Assembly (NCBI GenBank): GCA_033856235.1
Contig: JAWVFI010000177.1
Coordinates: 1-14,806 of the forward strand
Direction of reading: 5' to 3'
Length of the DNA stretch: 14,806 nt
DNA from: DASXRU01 sp033856235
GTDB taxonomy: Bacteria; Acidobacteriota; Blastocatellia; Pyrinomonadales; Pyrinomonadaceae
Below are positions 13,680 to 14,806 of this stretch, piece after piece. The notes under the pieces are model-generated. The model saw nothing but the letters and a program-made list of their open reading frames with translations. It did no database searches and had not been told where the DNA came from. Position 1 is the stretch's first letter. Each line of letters opens with the position of its first letter. The translations under genes were made by a program, and so were the position numbers.

Positions 13680-14806
13680 ATGATCTTCCGGCGCGGGACA
13701 ATTCTGTTGTGGTTGCTGTTGAGCGCGATCAGCGCTCACGCTTTGCCGTGCGCGCGGATCAAGGCAAAACCCGATGTCTGGGTGACAACCAATGTAAATG
13801 CGCTGGTGATAGCAGCGCGCGGCGCTTTCGAGCACGAAGCAGCGCAGGCCGCTTATGAGCAGACTCTGGATCGGATCGGCGACTCGGTTCGTCGCTGCCG
13901 GCTGGCTGAGGATGTAGCTATTAGCAGCCGCTATCAGAGGTTTCTCGATTATGTCGCCCTGTTATCCATCGATCGCCAGGACGATCATGATCTCGGGTTC
14001 CTGGTTCCCAACGCTGAATACTTTGCCGAGACGGGTCAATACTCACAGATTCCTGAATTCCTACTCGACCAGCACTTTCTTCGCGCGGTCAGCCGCTATG
14101 AAACCCTGGACCAGGCGAAGTCTTTTTTGCGACTGCTGAATGCAAAGAGATCGCCGGATGACCAACTCGTCTTTTTCAGTTACCGCTCGCGGCATCTGGG
14201 GACTCCCGACAATGATGATAGTTTCCGCCGGCTCCTGATCGTCGTCCCCGGGAATGTACAACTGGGCGTGCCGGAAAAATGGGTGCAGTTTGGCATCACG
14301 GATCCCGGCGCCCGCCCGCTGACCCGCAATGTGTCCGTCGTTTCAACCGTTGCCGGCGCAGAGGGAACATCAAATGTCTACTTCAGGGATTTCTTCCGGA
14401 CTTACCGCCGCAACGGTTCGATCACTATCAAAGGACGCTGGGAGCTCGGAGAAGGTGACGATAATTGCGCGCTGTGTCACAAGAGCGGCGTGTTACCAAT
14501 TTTCCCTGAGCGCGGAAGCGTCAGCGCCGCAGAGGAGGCGGCGCTACTGGCCGTCAACCGTCGATTTTTAACTTATGGTCCAGCCCGTTTCGGTAAGTAT
14601 CTGGACGCGGGCAGATTTGGCCCAGGACTCAGCGCGTCGAGTGCGGAGGATCGCCGCCAACGTTTCGGCGGCGCGTTCAGCGAGACAGTTGTAGGTCGCG
14701 CGATGACCTGCGTTGCTTGTCATAATTCCGAACGCCTGGGCGCGCTCAATTGGCCGATGGATCGCGTGCTGATCAGCTCGTTCATCAAGGGCGGCAAGAT
14801 GCCGTT
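13680..14806 (+). CDS. exported di-haem c-type cytochrome-like protein (3' partial)
   Basis: From the ATG at 13680 the frame stays open to the right edge (375 codons, no stop), and AGGGA (13668-13672) lies 7 bp upstream. The product has a Sec signal peptide (IFRRGTILLWLLLSAISAHA, cleavage near residue 21). About 240 residues follow that I cannot assign, then two haem-c attachment motifs: Cys263-Ala-Leu-Cys266-His267 (NCALCHKSG) and Cys344-Val-Ala-Cys347-His348 (TCVACHNSE). The last visible residues, FIKGGKMP, match the Lys-Met-Pro segment that supplies the distal Met ligand in class I cytochromes c, so the second haem domain is probably cut near its C-terminus. It should act in periplasmic electron transfer. 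Gene order places it 21 bp after the methyltransferase. The long unassigned N-terminal region is unusual for a simple cytochrome; the partner and redox role are unknown. Confidence 0.85.
   Translation, partial: MIFRRGTILLWLLLSAISAHALPCARIKAKPDVWVTTNVNALVIAARGAFEHEAAQAAYEQTLDRIGDSVRRCRLAEDVAISSRYQRFLDYVALLSIDRQDDHDLGFLVPNAEYFAETGQYSQIPEFLLDQHFLRAVSRYETLDQAKSFLRLLNAKRSPDDQLVFFSYRSRHLGTPDNDDSFRRLLIVVPGNVQLGVPEKWVQFGITDPGARPLTRNVSVVSTVAGAEGTSNVYFRDFFRTYRRNGSITIKGRWELGEGDDNCALCHKSGVLPIFPERGSVSAAEEAALLAVNRRFLTYGPARFGKYLDAGRFGPGLSASSAEDRRQRFGGAFSETVVGRAMTCVACHNSERLGALNWPMDRVLISSFIKGGKMP

Overview
The window looks like ordinary chromosomal DNA from a free-living Gram-negative-type bacterium. The base composition is moderately GC-rich. 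Several products carry Sec signal peptides, and a SCO-type protein and a c-type cytochrome point to a respiring organism with a periplasm. Scattered genes of unrelated function, short palindromic repeat families and a DinB / PQQ-dehydrogenase / MFS gene mix would fit Acidobacteriota (for example Blastocatellia). That placement is inference; no rRNA or marker gene is present to prove it.

Layout. 3-1343: 3' part of an ABC exporter half-transporter. 1639-4332, plus strand: a four-helix membrane protein, an arylamine N-acetyltransferase, a SCO-type copper protein and an AlkA-like DNA glycosylase, the last three tightly spaced. 4328-4768: a non-coding island holding two palindromic elements with a short minus-strand gene remnant between them. 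4846-5370: DinB-fold protein, converging on a minus-strand isocitrate lyase/PEP mutase-family enzyme (5412-6260). The enzyme is divergent from an MFS exporter (6417-7730). 7764-8453: a small secreted-protein gene broken by one extra C, flanked on each side by a palindromic element. 8494-9819: secreted PQQ-type beta-propeller dehydrogenase, then a secreted DUF1579-like protein. 10525-12054: small membrane protein, HIT hydrolase, neutral zinc metallopeptidase. 12204-12377: second copy of the 174-bp element. 12412-14806: zinc-ribbon membrane protein, SAM methyltransferase, and a long ORF that runs off the right edge and encodes an exported protein with two CXXCH haem-binding motifs.

No single pathway unites the window. 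The clearest functional grouping is at the right end, where zinc-ribbon protein, methyltransferase and di-haem cytochrome lie head-to-tail with gaps of 14 and 21 bp. The most unusual feature is repeat content: three families of imperfect palindromic, MITE-like elements (five copies in about 8 kb), mostly just upstream of genes. Two ends of one element supply or abut the stop codons of flanking reading frames. No CRISPR array, tRNA, rRNA, transposase, integrase or phage gene was seen.
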